From Agromyces flavus (GTDB taxonomy: Bacteria; Actinomycetota; Actinomycetes; Actinomycetales; Microbacteriaceae), in assembly GCF_900104685.1 (NCBI RefSeq), contig NZ_LT629755.1, positions 62,001 through 126,000 on the forward strand: DNA of 64,000 bases, written 5' to 3'. Below, piece by piece: positions 1-8,626 of the stretch. Both the position numbers and the translations under genes were made by a program. The notes beneath the pieces were generated by a model. That model made no database searches. It worked only from the letters and a program-made list of their open reading frames with translations, and was not told where the DNA came from. The stretch's first letter is position 1, and every line of letters starts with the position of its first letter.

Positions 1-38
1 GTTTGCGGGACAAATGGCTCGATCTTCGCAGCCCGTGA

Positions 39-821
39 TCAGGTGGGGTTGGGGCCCTGCCCGATGCTCAACCACTCGCCGGCATCGTCGCCGCCCGATC
101 GCGGACGGCCGGACGCGGCATCCGGTGTCTCGCCTTTCAGCTCTCGGATCTGGCGGTCGATCTCGGCCTGCGCGCTCATCGCGGCGAGCTGCCGCTCGAT
201 GTCGGCGTCGGGCGGCGCGGTGAGGTCGCGCAGCGCGCCGCTGTTGAGCAGTTCGTCGGTCGCTTCGGCGCGTGCCTGCATCTGCGCCACCCGGTCGCGG
301 GCCCGGTCGAGGCTCGTGCCGACGTCGTCGATCGTCGCACCGATGCCGGCGACCGCCTCGTTCGCACGCACCTGCGCCTCGGACGCGGTATAGGTCGCCT
401 TGATCGTCTCCTTCTCGATGCGGAAGGCCGCGATCTGCTCGGAGAGGCGGCGCTCGCGCTCCTCGAGCTGCGACGTCTGCTTCTGCATGCCCGCGTACTG
501 CGATTGCAGCTGGGCGACCTGGCGTTCGATGAGCGAGCGACGCTCGAGGGCCGCGCGCGCGAGGTCCTCGCGACCCTGGTCGAGCGCCTCCTTGGCCTGC
601 GCGCCCAGGCGCTGGTACCGCTGGCCGAGCTCCTGCCCCTGCAGGTCGATGCGCTTCTTCGCGGTCGCGACCTCGGCCAGCGCCTGCCGCACCTGCTGCA
701 GCAGCTTGACCTGCTGGTCGTAGCTGTCGTCGAGCAGGTCGCGCGGGTCCTCGATCTTGTCGAGGGCCTTCGAGGTCTTGGTGCGGAAGATCGTCCGCAT
801 CCGGGAGCTGTTGCTGGCCAT
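39..821 (-). CDS. pspA: PspA/IM30 family phage-shock protein
   Basis: A 260-residue protein that is almost wholly charged alpha-helix: an N-terminal amphipathic stretch, then a long coiled coil rich in Q, E, R and A to about residue 190, and a low-complexity tail. This is the layout of PspA/IM30/Vipp1 proteins, which coat and stabilise the inner face of the cytoplasmic membrane under envelope stress. The start at 821 is preceded by a GAGGGGAA ribosome binding site. The upstream gene on the same strand (ends 847) encodes a one-helix membrane protein and is separated by 25 nt, so the two are probably co-transcribed. Family assignment is strong; the inducing signal cannot be read from the sequence. 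Confidence 0.9.
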   Translation of the reverse strand: MASNSSRMRTIFRTKTSKALDKIEDPRDLLDDSYDQQVKLLQQVRQALAEVATAKKRIDLQGQELGQRYQRLGAQAKEALDQGREDLARAALERRSLIERQVAQLQSQYAGMQKQTSQLEERERRLSEQIAAFRIEKETIKATYTASEAQVRANEAVAGIGATIDDVGTSLDRARDRVAQMQARAEATDELLNSGALRDLTAPPDADIERQLAAMSAQAEIDRQIRELKGETPDAASGRPRSGGDDAGEWLSIGQGPNPT

Positions 822-846
822 GTCGGTTCCCCTCGTGTCGTTCGGT

Positions 847-1464
847 TCAGGCGGCGGGGCGGATGGGTCGTGGCCGCCCGCCGAGCGCGTCGCCCTGGTT
901 CAGCAGTCGAAGCTCCTGGACGCCGGCGTGCAGCGCCGCGACCTCGCGGTCGACGTCGGCGTGGAGCGCGGTGAGCGCGTCGTCGGAGACGCCGCCGAGA
1001 CCCGCCGCGACGGCCGAACGGAGCCGCCGGACGAGGTCGACGACCTGCTCGACGCGACCGTCGGCGGTCCGCAGCTCGCGCGACAGAGCCGCGGCATCCG
1101 TCTCGCTCTCCATCAGCCGCAGCTGCAGGTCGAGCGACTCGCCCTCGTGCTCGATGCGACGGAAGAGCCGCGTCAGGTCGCCGCGTGGACCGTCGCCGTG
1201 GGCGGCGACCTCGAGGGCGGCGCGCCCGCTCTCGAGCGACTCCCGGAGGCGGACGCGCATCCGCAGCACCTTGCCGCGGGGTCCGGTGGCGACCCGGGCG
1301 CGCGTGCGCAGCACCGCCCCGCCGACCGCGCGGCTGCGGCGGAGCCGCTTCACCACGAACCGGACAGCGAGCACGACCGTCGTGACCGACAGCGCCACGA
1401 TGATCAGCAGTGCGAGCAGCACCCCGAAGATGACGTCCACGATGTCCCCCTTCGCCTCGCGCAT
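847..1464 (-). CDS. Single-pass membrane protein upstream of pspA
   Basis: About 205 residues. An N-terminal hydrophobic helix (residues about 10-38) is followed by a very basic patch and a long helical cytoplasmic domain rich in R, E, L and A. This suggests a membrane-anchored partner or anchor for the PspA protein encoded immediately downstream, which is inference from position and shape only. The ATG at 1464 has no good ribosome site, whereas a GTG at 1440 (codon 9) is preceded by AAGGGGG at good spacing and may be the true start. A TTATAT box lies just upstream (about 1476-1481). I do not recognise a named domain. Confidence 0.75.
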   Translation of the reverse strand: MREAKGDIVDVIFGVLLALLIIVALSVTTVVLAVRFVVKRLRRSRAVGGAVLRTRARVATGPRGKVLRMRVRLRESLESGRAALEVAAHGDGPRGDLTRLFRRIEHEGESLDLQLRLMESETDAAALSRELRTADGRVEQVVDLVRRLRSAVAAGLGGVSDDALTALHADVDREVAALHAGVQELRLLNQGDALGGRPRPIRPAA

Positions 1465-1565
1465 GAGCGCCGCGAAACGCGATATAACGCAATCTACGCC
1501 CGGTTCGCCGAAAGCGTGAGTGTCTGCGACCGATTCACAGGCGCGAAACGGACCACAATGGGCGC

Positions 1566-2390
1566 ATGAGTCCTGTCGCCGCCGCTCGAGTCCGGCTCGT
1601 CGTCGTCACGTCGGCGGTCGTCGTGCTCGCCGGTTGCGCGAGCGCGGGCGGCGATCCCGCTCCAGCGCCGGGCGCCACCGGCACCGCCGCCACGAACACG
1701 GCCCCGCACGCACTCGACCCCGACACGATCCTGACGTGCCAGGGCGTCGAGGTCACCGCGGGCGCGCTCACCGACCAGCTGCCCGCGTCGGAGCTTCCGT
1801 CGGAACTCGCCGCCCTGCTCGAGGGCTCGCCGGTCGTCTCGATCGACGACCTCGACGACTGGTTCCTCGCGGTGTCGAGCGACGATCACGTCGTGATCAT
1901 GCGTGAGCTCGACCAGCCCCTCGACCTCGGGGCCGGGGATGTTCGCGACTTCGACCTGCTCTCGGTGTCGGCCACGCCCGGCGCAATGCCGATCGATGAC
2001 ACCTGGGGCGTCGACGTGTCGACGAGTTGCACGCCGCGAATCACACTCGACGGGCTCGGCGAAGTGACGCTCACGCTCGATCCCGACGCGCCACCCCGGG
2101 CGGATGACCGCGAACTCTCGTTACTCGCGAGCGAGTCGTCATGCAATTCTGGGCAACCGGCGACGGGTCGAGTCGAGGTGGTCGAGATCGTCGAGACCGA
2201 CACGACCGTCGAGCTCGTCGTCGGCGTCGCCCCGCAACCGCAGGACCGCGCGTACACGTGTCAGAGCAACCCACCGACGCCCTTCACGGTCGATCTCGAG
2301 CACGAGCTGGCCGACCGTGCGATCGTGGATGCCTCGTTCGTGCCCGCGCACGAGATCACCATGCCCATGGGACGGTCGGTGCCGGACTGA
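1566..2390 (+). CDS. Putative lipoprotein, unknown function
   Basis: 274 residues with a lipoprotein signal: basic N-terminus, hydrophobic core and an L-A-G-C lipobox with the acylated cysteine at residue 24. The mature part is acidic, Thr/Asp rich and has a few cysteines, typical of actinobacterial extracytoplasmic lipoproteins. It diverges from the pspA-linked gene, sharing a 101-nt intergenic region. A CACAAT box at 1554-1559 ends exactly six bases before the ATG, suggesting a leaderless transcript. No enzymatic motif recognised. Confidence 0.8.
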   Translation: MSPVAAARVRLVVVTSAVVVLAGCASAGGDPAPAPGATGTAATNTAPHALDPDTILTCQGVEVTAGALTDQLPASELPSELAALLEGSPVVSIDDLDDWFLAVSSDDHVVIMRELDQPLDLGAGDVRDFDLLSVSATPGAMPIDDTWGVDVSTSCTPRITLDGLGEVTLTLDPDAPPRADDRELSLLASESSCNSGQPATGRVEVVEIVETDTTVELVVGVAPQPQDRAYTCQSNPPTPFTVDLEHELADRAIVDASFVPAHEITMPMGRSVPD

Positions 2391-2430
2391 GCCCGCAGAC
2401 CGACGGGGAAGACGGGGCGTTCCCGTCGGC

Positions 2431-2898
2431 TCAGCGCACGCGGTACGCGTCGTAGACGACTCGACCCGCGCCGCGCGCCGCGGCGGCCACGAGCAGCGAA
2501 TCCTGCAGCGGCCGCAGCTCCGGCACGGAGGTCTCGAGCTCGACGACGATGCGGAAGTAGTAGTCGGATGGCGCGACCGGCGCCCCGTGCAGCAGTGCCT
2601 CGAGCACCTCGGGCGCACCCGCGCGGATCCCGCGCGTGCGGAGGTGCACGAGGCCGCCTCCGGTGGTGCGTGCGGAGTAGCGCGTGTCGATCTCGAGCAC
2701 GCCGTCCTCGTGCACGACCTGCCAGTCGGCGCCGCCGGGCAGCACCTCGGCGTCGATCCCATGCGAGAGACGCCCGCCGAGGATCGGGATGACGCGGCGG
2801 TGACCGGCGCGCGTGAACCCATGGTCCTCGACGTCGCCGACGAGCACCTCGGCGCGGAAGACGTGATCGAGGCCGGTGGGTGGGGGTTCGAGGTTCAC
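2431..2898 (-). CDS. DUF3237 family protein
   Basis: 155 residues matching the DUF3237 pattern as I know it: a beta-rich small fold with an early G-R-R-V/I-P-I-L-G-G segment and a conserved terminal segment with Y-D-x-Y-R-V. The function of the family is not established; members often sit near oxidoreductases. Its start overlaps the stop of the MarR gene by four bases, so it is the last gene of a three-gene operon (monooxygenase, MarR, DUF3237). It may act on the product of the monooxygenase, which is inference from context. Confidence 0.8.
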   Translation of the reverse strand: MNLEPPPTGLDHVFRAEVLVGDVEDHGFTRAGHRRVIPILGGRLSHGIDAEVLPGGADWQVVHEDGVLEIDTRYSARTTGGGLVHLRTRGIRAGAPEVLEALLHGAPVAPSDYYFRIVVELETSVPELRPLQDSLLVAAAARGAGRVVYDAYRVR

Positions 2899-3374
2899 GA
2901 GCGGGCATCCTTCGTTCGGTCGTGCGCGACGTCGTCGATCACGTCGCGGAGTCGTTCGAGGGCGCCGAGCGCGGGGTCGAGCGCGTTGCGGTCGGCGGGG
3001 TGGAGCCGGTCGAGCGCGTCGACGAGCGCCGCCGTGCTGGCGCGGTCGAACCGGGCGAGCAGGTCCAGGGCGCGATCAGATGCCGCGACGAGCACGCGTC
3101 GGCGGTCGCCGACGTCGCCGCGACGGGTGACGAGACCCGCCCGCTCCATGTCGCGCAGCAGGTTGCTGATCGTGGGGCGGCCGAGGCCGAGCGCGTCGGC
3201 GACCTCGCCGGAAGATCGCTCGACCCCGGACGGCAGGGCTCGAAGCACCTCGATCTGCGCGTCGGGGATCTCGGGCAGGTGCTCGGCGGTGCGGGCGACT
3301 CGCAGGAGGGAACGACGCAGCGGGGAGATGACGCCGGCGAGGCGGCGGGCGTCGGCGGCCCGCGTCGGACTCAT
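2895..3374 (-). CDS. MarR family transcriptional regulator
   Basis: 159 residues with a winged helix-turn-helix: the segment around residues 50-95 holds the recognition region (SSGEVADALGLGRPTIS) followed by the wing (residues after LVTRRGDVGDRR) that marks MarR proteins, flanked by dimerisation helices. The start at 3374 overlaps the stop of the upstream monooxygenase as ATGA, and its own stop overlaps the DUF3237 start. MarR proteins usually repress their own operon and release it on binding a phenolic or similar ligand. The 15-bp palindrome at 4682-4696, over the promoter of this operon, is a good candidate operator. Confidence 0.88.
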   Translation of the reverse strand: MSPTRAADARRLAGVISPLRRSLLRVARTAEHLPEIPDAQIEVLRALPSGVERSSGEVADALGLGRPTISNLLRDMERAGLVTRRGDVGDRRRVLVAASDRALDLLARFDRASTAALVDALDRLHPADRNALDPALGALERLRDVIDDVAHDRTKDARS

Positions 3375-4651
3375 GCGCGCTCCGGGGCCGCGACGGTCGG
3401 AACGCTGAGCGACGAGCGCTCGTTGAGCCCGGCCGGGTCGAATCCGGCGGCGACCTTGTAGTCGCGGGCGATGCGCTCGAGCTCGTCCCGCGGGATCACG
3501 TCGTGCACGTCGGCGAAGCCCTGCGGTGCACGCTCGTACGCGAGTTGCATGACCTGCTCGGGCCCGAGTCGGCGTGTCATCTCGAGCAGGCGTGCGGTTG
3601 CCGGTCGCCGGTCGGCCTCGTACGCGGCGAGCGCCGCCTCGACCGACGGCTCGGTCGCGATCCGGTGCGCGAGGGTGCGGGCGTCGAGGATCGCCTGGGA
3701 GGCGCCGTTCGAGCCGTTCGGGTACATCGCGTGAGCGGCGTCGCCGAGCAGGATGGTGCGTCCCGACGTCCACGACGGGATCGGGTCGCGGTCGACCATC
3801 GGGTACTCGAGGATGCCCTCGGCGGAAGCGATGACCAATGGCACGTCGAGCCAGTCGAAGCGCCATCCGGCGAAGAGCTCGACGATCGGCTCGGGGTCGA
3901 CCGGTCGGTTCCAGTCCGAGAGCGCGGTGGCACCCTCGGGCGCGCGCCGCTCGGCGATGAAGTTCACGCGCGACATCCCGGCCGCGGCATCCGGTGCGCT
4001 CAGCGGGTAGGCGACGAACTTCTGCTCGCCGTCGCCGGCCATGATCATGGTTCGTCCGTCGAGGTACTCGGGCACGATCGCGGTGCCCCTCCAGAGGATG
4101 AGCCCGTTCCACGGAGGGGCGCCCTCGTCGGGGTACCGCTGGGCGCGCAGCGCCGAATGGATGCCGTCGGCGCCGACGAGCACGTCGGCCTCCAGCACCA
4201 CGTCGTCGCCCGCGGCATCGACGAATCGGGCGGTCGCGACATCCGGGTCGCCGTCGTCGACGCTCGCGAGGCGGAGCCCCTGTTGCACGGTGCCGACGCC
4301 GAGCCGTCGCTCGACCTCGCGCAGCAGCAGCATCTGGAACTCGCCGCGGTGGACCGAGAGCTGCGGCCAGTGGTATCCGGCGTCGAGGCCACGCGGCTCG
4401 CTCCAGATCGGCTGCCCGTGGCGGTTGAAGTACGCGAGGCGGCTCGGTGCGACGCCGATCCCGGCGACGAGTTCGGCGAGGCCGAGCTCGGTGAGCTCGC
4501 GGACCGCGTGGGGGAGCAGGTTGATGCCGACGCCGAGCGGTCGCAGTTCGCGCACCCGCTCGACGACGCGGATGTCGCGGAACCCCGCGGCTTCCAGGCT
4601 CAGTGCCGTGACGAGCCCGCCGATGCCAGCCCCGACGATGACGATCCGCAT
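3371..4651 (-). CDS. FAD-dependent monooxygenase (salicylate hydroxylase/PhzS type)
   Basis: 426 residues. The N-terminal Rossmann FAD-binding motif (IVGAGIGGLVTALSLE) and the second flavin motif LLGDAAHAMYPNGSNG at about residues 300-315 identify a group A flavoprotein hydroxylase. These single-component enzymes use NAD(P)H and O2 to hydroxylate aromatic substrates. The substrate is not predictable; a phenolic or heteroaromatic acid is likely. The ATG at 4651 has an AAGGAGG site (4658-4664). It is the first gene of an operon with a MarR regulator and a DUF3237 protein, an arrangement common for inducible aromatic detoxification or catabolism. Confidence 0.88.
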   Translation of the reverse strand: MRIVIVGAGIGGLVTALSLEAAGFRDIRVVERVRELRPLGVGINLLPHAVRELTELGLAELVAGIGVAPSRLAYFNRHGQPIWSEPRGLDAGYHWPQLSVHRGEFQMLLLREVERRLGVGTVQQGLRLASVDDGDPDVATARFVDAAGDDVVLEADVLVGADGIHSALRAQRYPDEGAPPWNGLILWRGTAIVPEYLDGRTMIMAGDGEQKFVAYPLSAPDAAAGMSRVNFIAERRAPEGATALSDWNRPVDPEPIVELFAGWRFDWLDVPLVIASAEGILEYPMVDRDPIPSWTSGRTILLGDAAHAMYPNGSNGASQAILDARTLAHRIATEPSVEAALAAYEADRRPATARLLEMTRRLGPEQVMQLAYERAPQGFADVHDVIPRDELERIARDYKVAAGFDPAGLNERSSLSVPTVAAPERA

Positions 4652-4681
4652 TGCCTGCCTCCTTGCGTCGCAATGGGAACA

Positions 4682-4710
4682 GTTTTGTCACAAAACGGTC
4701 TTGCTGTCAA
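4682..4710 (-). promoter_or_regulatory. Promoter and probable MarR operator of the monooxygenase operon
   Basis: Reading the minus strand, a consensus -35 box TTGACA (4705-4710) is followed by a perfect odd palindrome, GTTTTGT-C-ACAAAAC on the plus strand at 4682-4696, lying where the -10 region should be. Binding there would block polymerase. The regulator encoded in the operon is the obvious candidate to bind it. The boxes are seen directly; the pairing with MarR is inference. Confidence 0.6.
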
Positions 4711-4723
4711 GCGCGGACTGAGG

Positions 4724-5224
4724 TCAGAGCCAGCGGCGCACCCGTGCGCAGTACGCGTCGTACTCGGGCCCGAACTTGGCCCGCAGGTACTTCTCCTCGG
4801 GAACGACGGCACCCCACCACACGCCGGCGACGCCGACCGGTACGAGCACGAGCGCCCAGAACGACGGCCACAGCAGTGCCAGCGCGACGTACAGTGCGAT
4901 CAGCCCCAGGTAGAGCGGATTGCGGCTGACCCGGAAGGGCCCGCGGTCGAGGATCGTGCTCGTCGCACCACCCGGCAGCAGGGCGGTCCGGTGACGGCCC
5001 ATCAACCAGATCGCCCAGCCGTTCCAGGCGGCGAACGCGACGATGAGGACGATCGCGACGGTTCGCGTGGGAGCGGGCGGCAGCGCGACCGGGTCGCCGA
5101 CGACGGCGGTGAGGACGAACCCCGCGATCAGGGGCACGCCGAGTGCCAACGGCGGCCAGATCCGATACGCGGGCGCGTCGCGCATCCCAGAGCGGTCGCC
5201 GGGCGCCGCGGCGGGTCGAGTCAT
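4724..5224 (-). CDS. Isoprenylcysteine carboxyl methyltransferase-like membrane protein
   Basis: 166 residues with four hydrophobic segments and the family signature R-N-P-x-Y-L-G near residue 100, then a C-terminal E-E-x-Y-L-x-x-x-F-G-x-x-Y segment. This is the ICMT/PEMT-like methyltransferase fold found widely in bacteria, where it probably methylates a small or lipid-like substrate; the bacterial substrates are mostly unknown. The ATG at 5224 overlaps the stop of the upstream 70-residue gene (ATGA), so translation is coupled. Confidence 0.8.
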   Translation of the reverse strand: MTRPAAAPGDRSGMRDAPAYRIWPPLALGVPLIAGFVLTAVVGDPVALPPAPTRTVAIVLIVAFAAWNGWAIWLMGRHRTALLPGGATSTILDRGPFRVSRNPLYLGLIALYVALALLWPSFWALVLVPVGVAGVWWGAVVPEEKYLRAKFGPEYDAYCARVRRWL

Positions 5225-5433
5225 TCCTCGTTGGCCCAGGCCTCGACCCGATCGACGTCCTCGTCGGACAGATGGGCGCCCGCCGCCCCATCGCCCGGTC
5301 CGGCCATCTCGACGGTTCCCCCTGCCTCGCGGATCTTCTCGACGATCTCGTCCGTGAGCGGCTCCCCGTTGTGCTCGACCAACCAGAGCCGTGCCGGGCC
5401 ATCTAGCCTCGACCACCATTGCTCGATTCCCAT
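5221..5433 (-). CDS. Small conserved hypothetical protein
   Basis: 70 residues, acidic, with a W-W-x-R-L near the N-terminus and a predicted helix-strand pattern (residues 28-45). It contains no cysteine and no signal peptide, so it is probably cytoplasmic. It resembles short uncharacterised actinobacterial proteins I have seen annotated only as hypothetical. Its stop overlaps the start of the methyltransferase-like gene, so the two form a coupled pair. No function assigned. Confidence 0.65.
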   Translation of the reverse strand: MGIEQWWSRLDGPARLWLVEHNGEPLTDEIVEKIREAGGTVEMAGPGDGAAGAHLSDEDVDRVEAWANEE

Positions 5434-5731
5434 GCGCGAAGTCTCGCACCGTCGAAGACGGGCCGTCAGCCGGTGGTTGGAATCCCGGGCCGCCGGAGCC
5501 GTCCGGCGCCGTCATCACGTCTGGATGGACCGAAGTGAAGATCATCCGGTGCACCAGTTGTGGGCAGAATGTGGGCACGGTCAGACGCTCGATGTACGCC
5601 ATTCACGCGTCAGCCCCAAGTTACTAGAGGCCGATTCCGGTGTCTCACTCGGGCTTGCGTTCGGCTGAGCACCGCGGAATGTGGCCCCGCCGGCCACTCG
5701 GGAGGGGTGACGGCAGACGACTTCCGCTGAC

Positions 5732-6070
5732 TTACCGGGCGAGGAAGTCGTCTGACTTGCGTTGCATGAAGGCGCAGAGCTCGGCGAGCGCACTGACTTC
5801 CGCCGCCATCCGGGCCACAGCTGACGCGCCAAGGGTCACCGGTTCGTCACGTGGTTCGAACGTGATCGACCACTCCGGTCCTGTTGCGGGCGACGGGGGC
5901 TCGATGACGATTTCGGTGGGGGAATCCGGTATCCGAACCGCTACGAGACCGGTGTCGGCACCCTGTTCCCCGTCCTGCGGAATCACCCGTATCGAGCTGA
6001 GGCTCGAATGCCCGAGGGTGGTGAACTCGTCAACCCAGGACTGCAATGTGGCGATCGTGCGGAATGGCAT
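5732..6070 (-). CDS. Hypothetical protein
   Basis: 112 residues beginning MPFRTIATLQSW. The start at 6070 is chosen because a GGAGGAG ribosome site precedes it; a longer reading frame to 6109 lacks one. The protein is soluble, with alternating beta-like segments in the first 80 residues and a terminal helix. I recognise no domain. It stands alone in a sparse region with unusually long gaps on both sides, so it may be recently acquired or a relic. Confidence 0.55.
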   Translation of the reverse strand: MPFRTIATLQSWVDEFTTLGHSSLSSIRVIPQDGEQGADTGLVAVRIPDSPTEIVIEPPSPATGPEWSITFEPRDEPVTLGASAVARMAAEVSALAELCAFMQRKSDDFLAR

Positions 6071-6512
6071 GGCTCCTCCGAGGGCGGCGCGGCCGTTGTT
6101 GGAGATCATTATGGCGAGTGCGCGCCCGGACGGCGCGCGAAGCGTTCCATCCGGTCGTCGTGGGCGTCCGGCTGCATCGTGGACGCTCTGACAAACAGCC
6201 GTTCGCTATGACACCGGCTTCGGCGGTCACCACAAGGCGTGGTGAAGGTCCAGGGCGGCGCCGGCCAGAATTGGTCGACGTTCATTCGCCGTAGGCGAGC
6301 TCGTCGGGCACGGCGCAGATTTCGTCATCTCGAGGGAGCTGGCCCGGGGAACCGAAGTTCTTCAGGTGATGCACTCCCCGCAACCGGGCCAGCCCACGGA
6401 AGGAGCAGTTCCTTCACGTACAGGGTGCGCTAGCGATGCCGGGCAGTGCAGGGCTTGACATGACGAGTCCCCGACTCGATCACGTCGTCGCCGCCCGTGA
6501 GCCGACGCGTGC
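6071..6512. other. Gap without a convincing gene
   Basis: About 440 bases with only short, overlapping, arginine-rich frames and no ribosome sites at plausible starts. No hairpin terminator, repeat or RNA structure stood out. It may be eroded coding sequence. Confidence 0.4.
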
Positions 6513-6767
6513 TCACAACAGTTCGAGCACGGACCGCCAGTAGGGCCCCTCGCAGATGGCGCGACTCGCCGGAGGCGTCAGCCGATAGATGCCGGCGGCG
6601 AGCACGAGGTACGCGGTGGGCTCTTTCATGCCGCCTGGTCTGGTGAGCGTCCACTGGTGGTGACTGCGTGCGGCGAGTTCGTAGGTTCGGCCGTTGAGTG
6701 CGACCGCGCACGGAGCTTCGCCGACGTCGGGCAGCCGTTCGACTTCTTCCGGGCTGACGGCGGGCAT
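6513..6767 (-). CDS. Hypothetical small protein
   Basis: 84 residues with balanced amino-acid composition (VALNGRTYELAARSHHQW...), unlike the arginine-rich shadow frames around it. No signal peptide or membrane segment and no recognised domain. No clear ribosome site precedes the ATG at 6767. It stands alone, so the call rests on composition only. Confidence 0.4.
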   Translation of the reverse strand: MPAVSPEEVERLPDVGEAPCAVALNGRTYELAARSHHQWTLTRPGGMKEPTAYLVLAAGIYRLTPPASRAICEGPYWRSVLELL

Positions 6768-7249
6768 GGCAAAGGTCTACGTCGATCGGCGGCGCGGTGC
6801 AAGGGGGTGGTTCTCGGGCGCGGAATATGCCGCGGTGAGCCACATCCGGTTCTCAGGATGACTCAGCCGGGGGACAGCCCGCTCACAGCCGCGAGGCGGA
6901 CGTCGTGCTGCGCCAATTGCCGCCGGAGAGCGTACCTCGAGTGCGATGTCCGTCGAGCGACGATCTACTCGCTTACCGCGGTTCAACAGCGATTTTCTAG
7001 CGGTTCCTCGCCGCCGCCACTTGCCTCCGCGGCCCGGAGAGTTCGGCGGGGAGCGAGCCAGTTCGATGAGGGTAGGTCGCGGATCCCACCGCGTAAACCC
7101 CCCTGCCGGGGTGGATGGCCTCGTCTAGCGTGGGGCACTTGTTCGGCGGCGCATGACCCGAAAGCCCGTGCGACGCCGAGGACCCGGTTCACCGCTGAGC
7201 CGCGATCGGATCGACGATCCGGTCGCCTACCCAGGAAGCGAGGAACCCG
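6768..7249. promoter_or_regulatory. Non-coding leader region of the exopolysaccharide operon
   Basis: About 480 bases without a convincing gene. A TAGCGT -10-like box at 7126-7131, matching boxes seen elsewhere in this window, would start a transcript near 7138 and give a leader of about 110 nt before the glycosyltransferase ATG at 7250, which has GAGG at 7240-7243. A short C-rich/G-rich inverted repeat lies just upstream (about 7097-7112). No -35 consensus or known riboswitch was recognised. Confidence 0.35.
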
Positions 7250-8626
7250 ATGACCATGACCGACGACGGCGTCATCTCGGCGTCCGGTCAACCCGGCGGC
7301 CCAACTCTCGTCGATGCCGTGCTCAGCTGGTTCGAGCAGATTCTGTCGACGATCGACTGGGCCGCCATCGAGGATTTCTTCGGTGCCATCTCGCCCTACT
7401 TCCCGGTGGCCATCGCCGGCACGATCGTGTGGGGCCTCTGGGTCTACCGGTTCGTGCTCTCGCGTCGGGCACGCCCGATCGTCACCGATCACCGTGCGAG
7501 CACTTCAGTGGTCGTGCCGTCGTTCCACGAGGATCCCGGCATCCTGATGGAATGCCTCGATTCCTGGCGGGCGCAGAGCCCGGACGAGATCATCGTCGTG
7601 CTCGATGTGGCCGATCTCGAGGCGTACGACCGCATCGTCGCCCTCGGTGACGATCGGGTGCGGCCGATCCTCTTCCATCACGTCGGCAAGCGCTCGGCGC
7701 TCGGGGCGGGGATCCGCCTCGCCAAGTACGAATTGCTCGTCCTGACCGACTCCGACACCCGTTGGCAGCCCGGCCTCCTCCGCAACGTGCAGATGCCCTT
7801 CGCCGACCCGGATGTCGGCGGTGTGGGCACCCACCAGAACGTCTACCAGCGGGAGACCAGCGTGTGGCGTCGCATCGCCGACTGGCTCGTGAACCTTCGA
7901 TACTACGACTACGTGCCGGCGATGGGTCGGGCGGGCGCCGTCCCGTGTCTCTCCGGCCGGACCGCCGTATACCGGCGCATCGCGGTGCTGCCTGTGCTCG
8001 AACAGCTCGAGAACGAGTTCTTCCTCGGCCGCCGGTGCATCGCCGGCGACGACGGCCGCCTGACGTGGCTGGTCATCGCGTCCGGATGGAAGACCGTGCA
8101 CCAGTCCAGCGCGCGGGCGCTGTCGATGTTCCCCGACACGATGCGAGCGTTCGTCAAGCAGCGCGTGCGCTGGAGCCGAAACTCGTACCGGTGCTACCTG
8201 ACCGCGGTCGGCAAGGGCTGGCTGTGGCGGGTCCCGTTCGTCACGCAGGTGACCGTGCTGCAGATCCTCCTCACCCCGGTGACGATGGGCATGACGCTGT
8301 TCTACCTGCTGTTCGCCCGCCTCGAGCCGACCGCACTCGGCGTGACCGCGGCGGCCGCATGGCTGCTGCTGGGTCGCGGCATCCGAGGGTTCTCGCACCT
8401 TCGCCGCAACCCGCGGGACCTGCTGATCCTCCCGCTTCTGGCGCTCACGGTGATCTTCATCGCGCTGCCAATCAAGCTGCTCGCCTTCGTCACGATGAAC
8501 AAGCAGGGATGGCTCACCCGGCGTGCCGGTCAGGTCGGCGGTGACGGGCAGGCGTCCGACTCCCTGGACGCCTCGCCCGAGACATCCGTCGACGAACCAC
8601 GCGTACGAGAGGAGGTCGCCGCATGA
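7250..8626 (+). CDS. Processive family 2 glycosyltransferase (polysaccharide synthase)
   Basis: 458 residues: one N-terminal membrane segment (residues 50-70), a cytosolic GT2 domain, then C-terminal membrane helices (about 325-425). Key GT2 motifs are present: the nucleotide-binding VVPSFHE start, the D-x-D (DSDTRW, about 166), an acidic G-D-D-G-R acceptor motif (about 266) and the Q-R-V-R-W product-binding motif (about 303). The Q-x-x-R-W motif marks processive synthases such as those for hyaluronan, cellulose and alginate. The next three genes (two beta-helix proteins and UDP-glucose dehydrogenase) point to a uronate-containing polymer. Its stop overlaps the next start (ATGA). Confidence 0.88.
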   Translation: MTMTDDGVISASGQPGGPTLVDAVLSWFEQILSTIDWAAIEDFFGAISPYFPVAIAGTIVWGLWVYRFVLSRRARPIVTDHRASTSVVVPSFHEDPGILMECLDSWRAQSPDEIIVVLDVADLEAYDRIVALGDDRVRPILFHHVGKRSALGAGIRLAKYELLVLTDSDTRWQPGLLRNVQMPFADPDVGGVGTHQNVYQRETSVWRRIADWLVNLRYYDYVPAMGRAGAVPCLSGRTAVYRRIAVLPVLEQLENEFFLGRRCIAGDDGRLTWLVIASGWKTVHQSSARALSMFPDTMRAFVKQRVRWSRNSYRCYLTAVGKGWLWRVPFVTQVTVLQILLTPVTMGMTLFYLLFARLEPTALGVTAAAAWLLLGRGIRGFSHLRRNPRDLLILPLLALTVIFIALPIKLLAFVTMNKQGWLTRRAGQVGGDGQASDSLDASPETSVDEPRVREEVAA

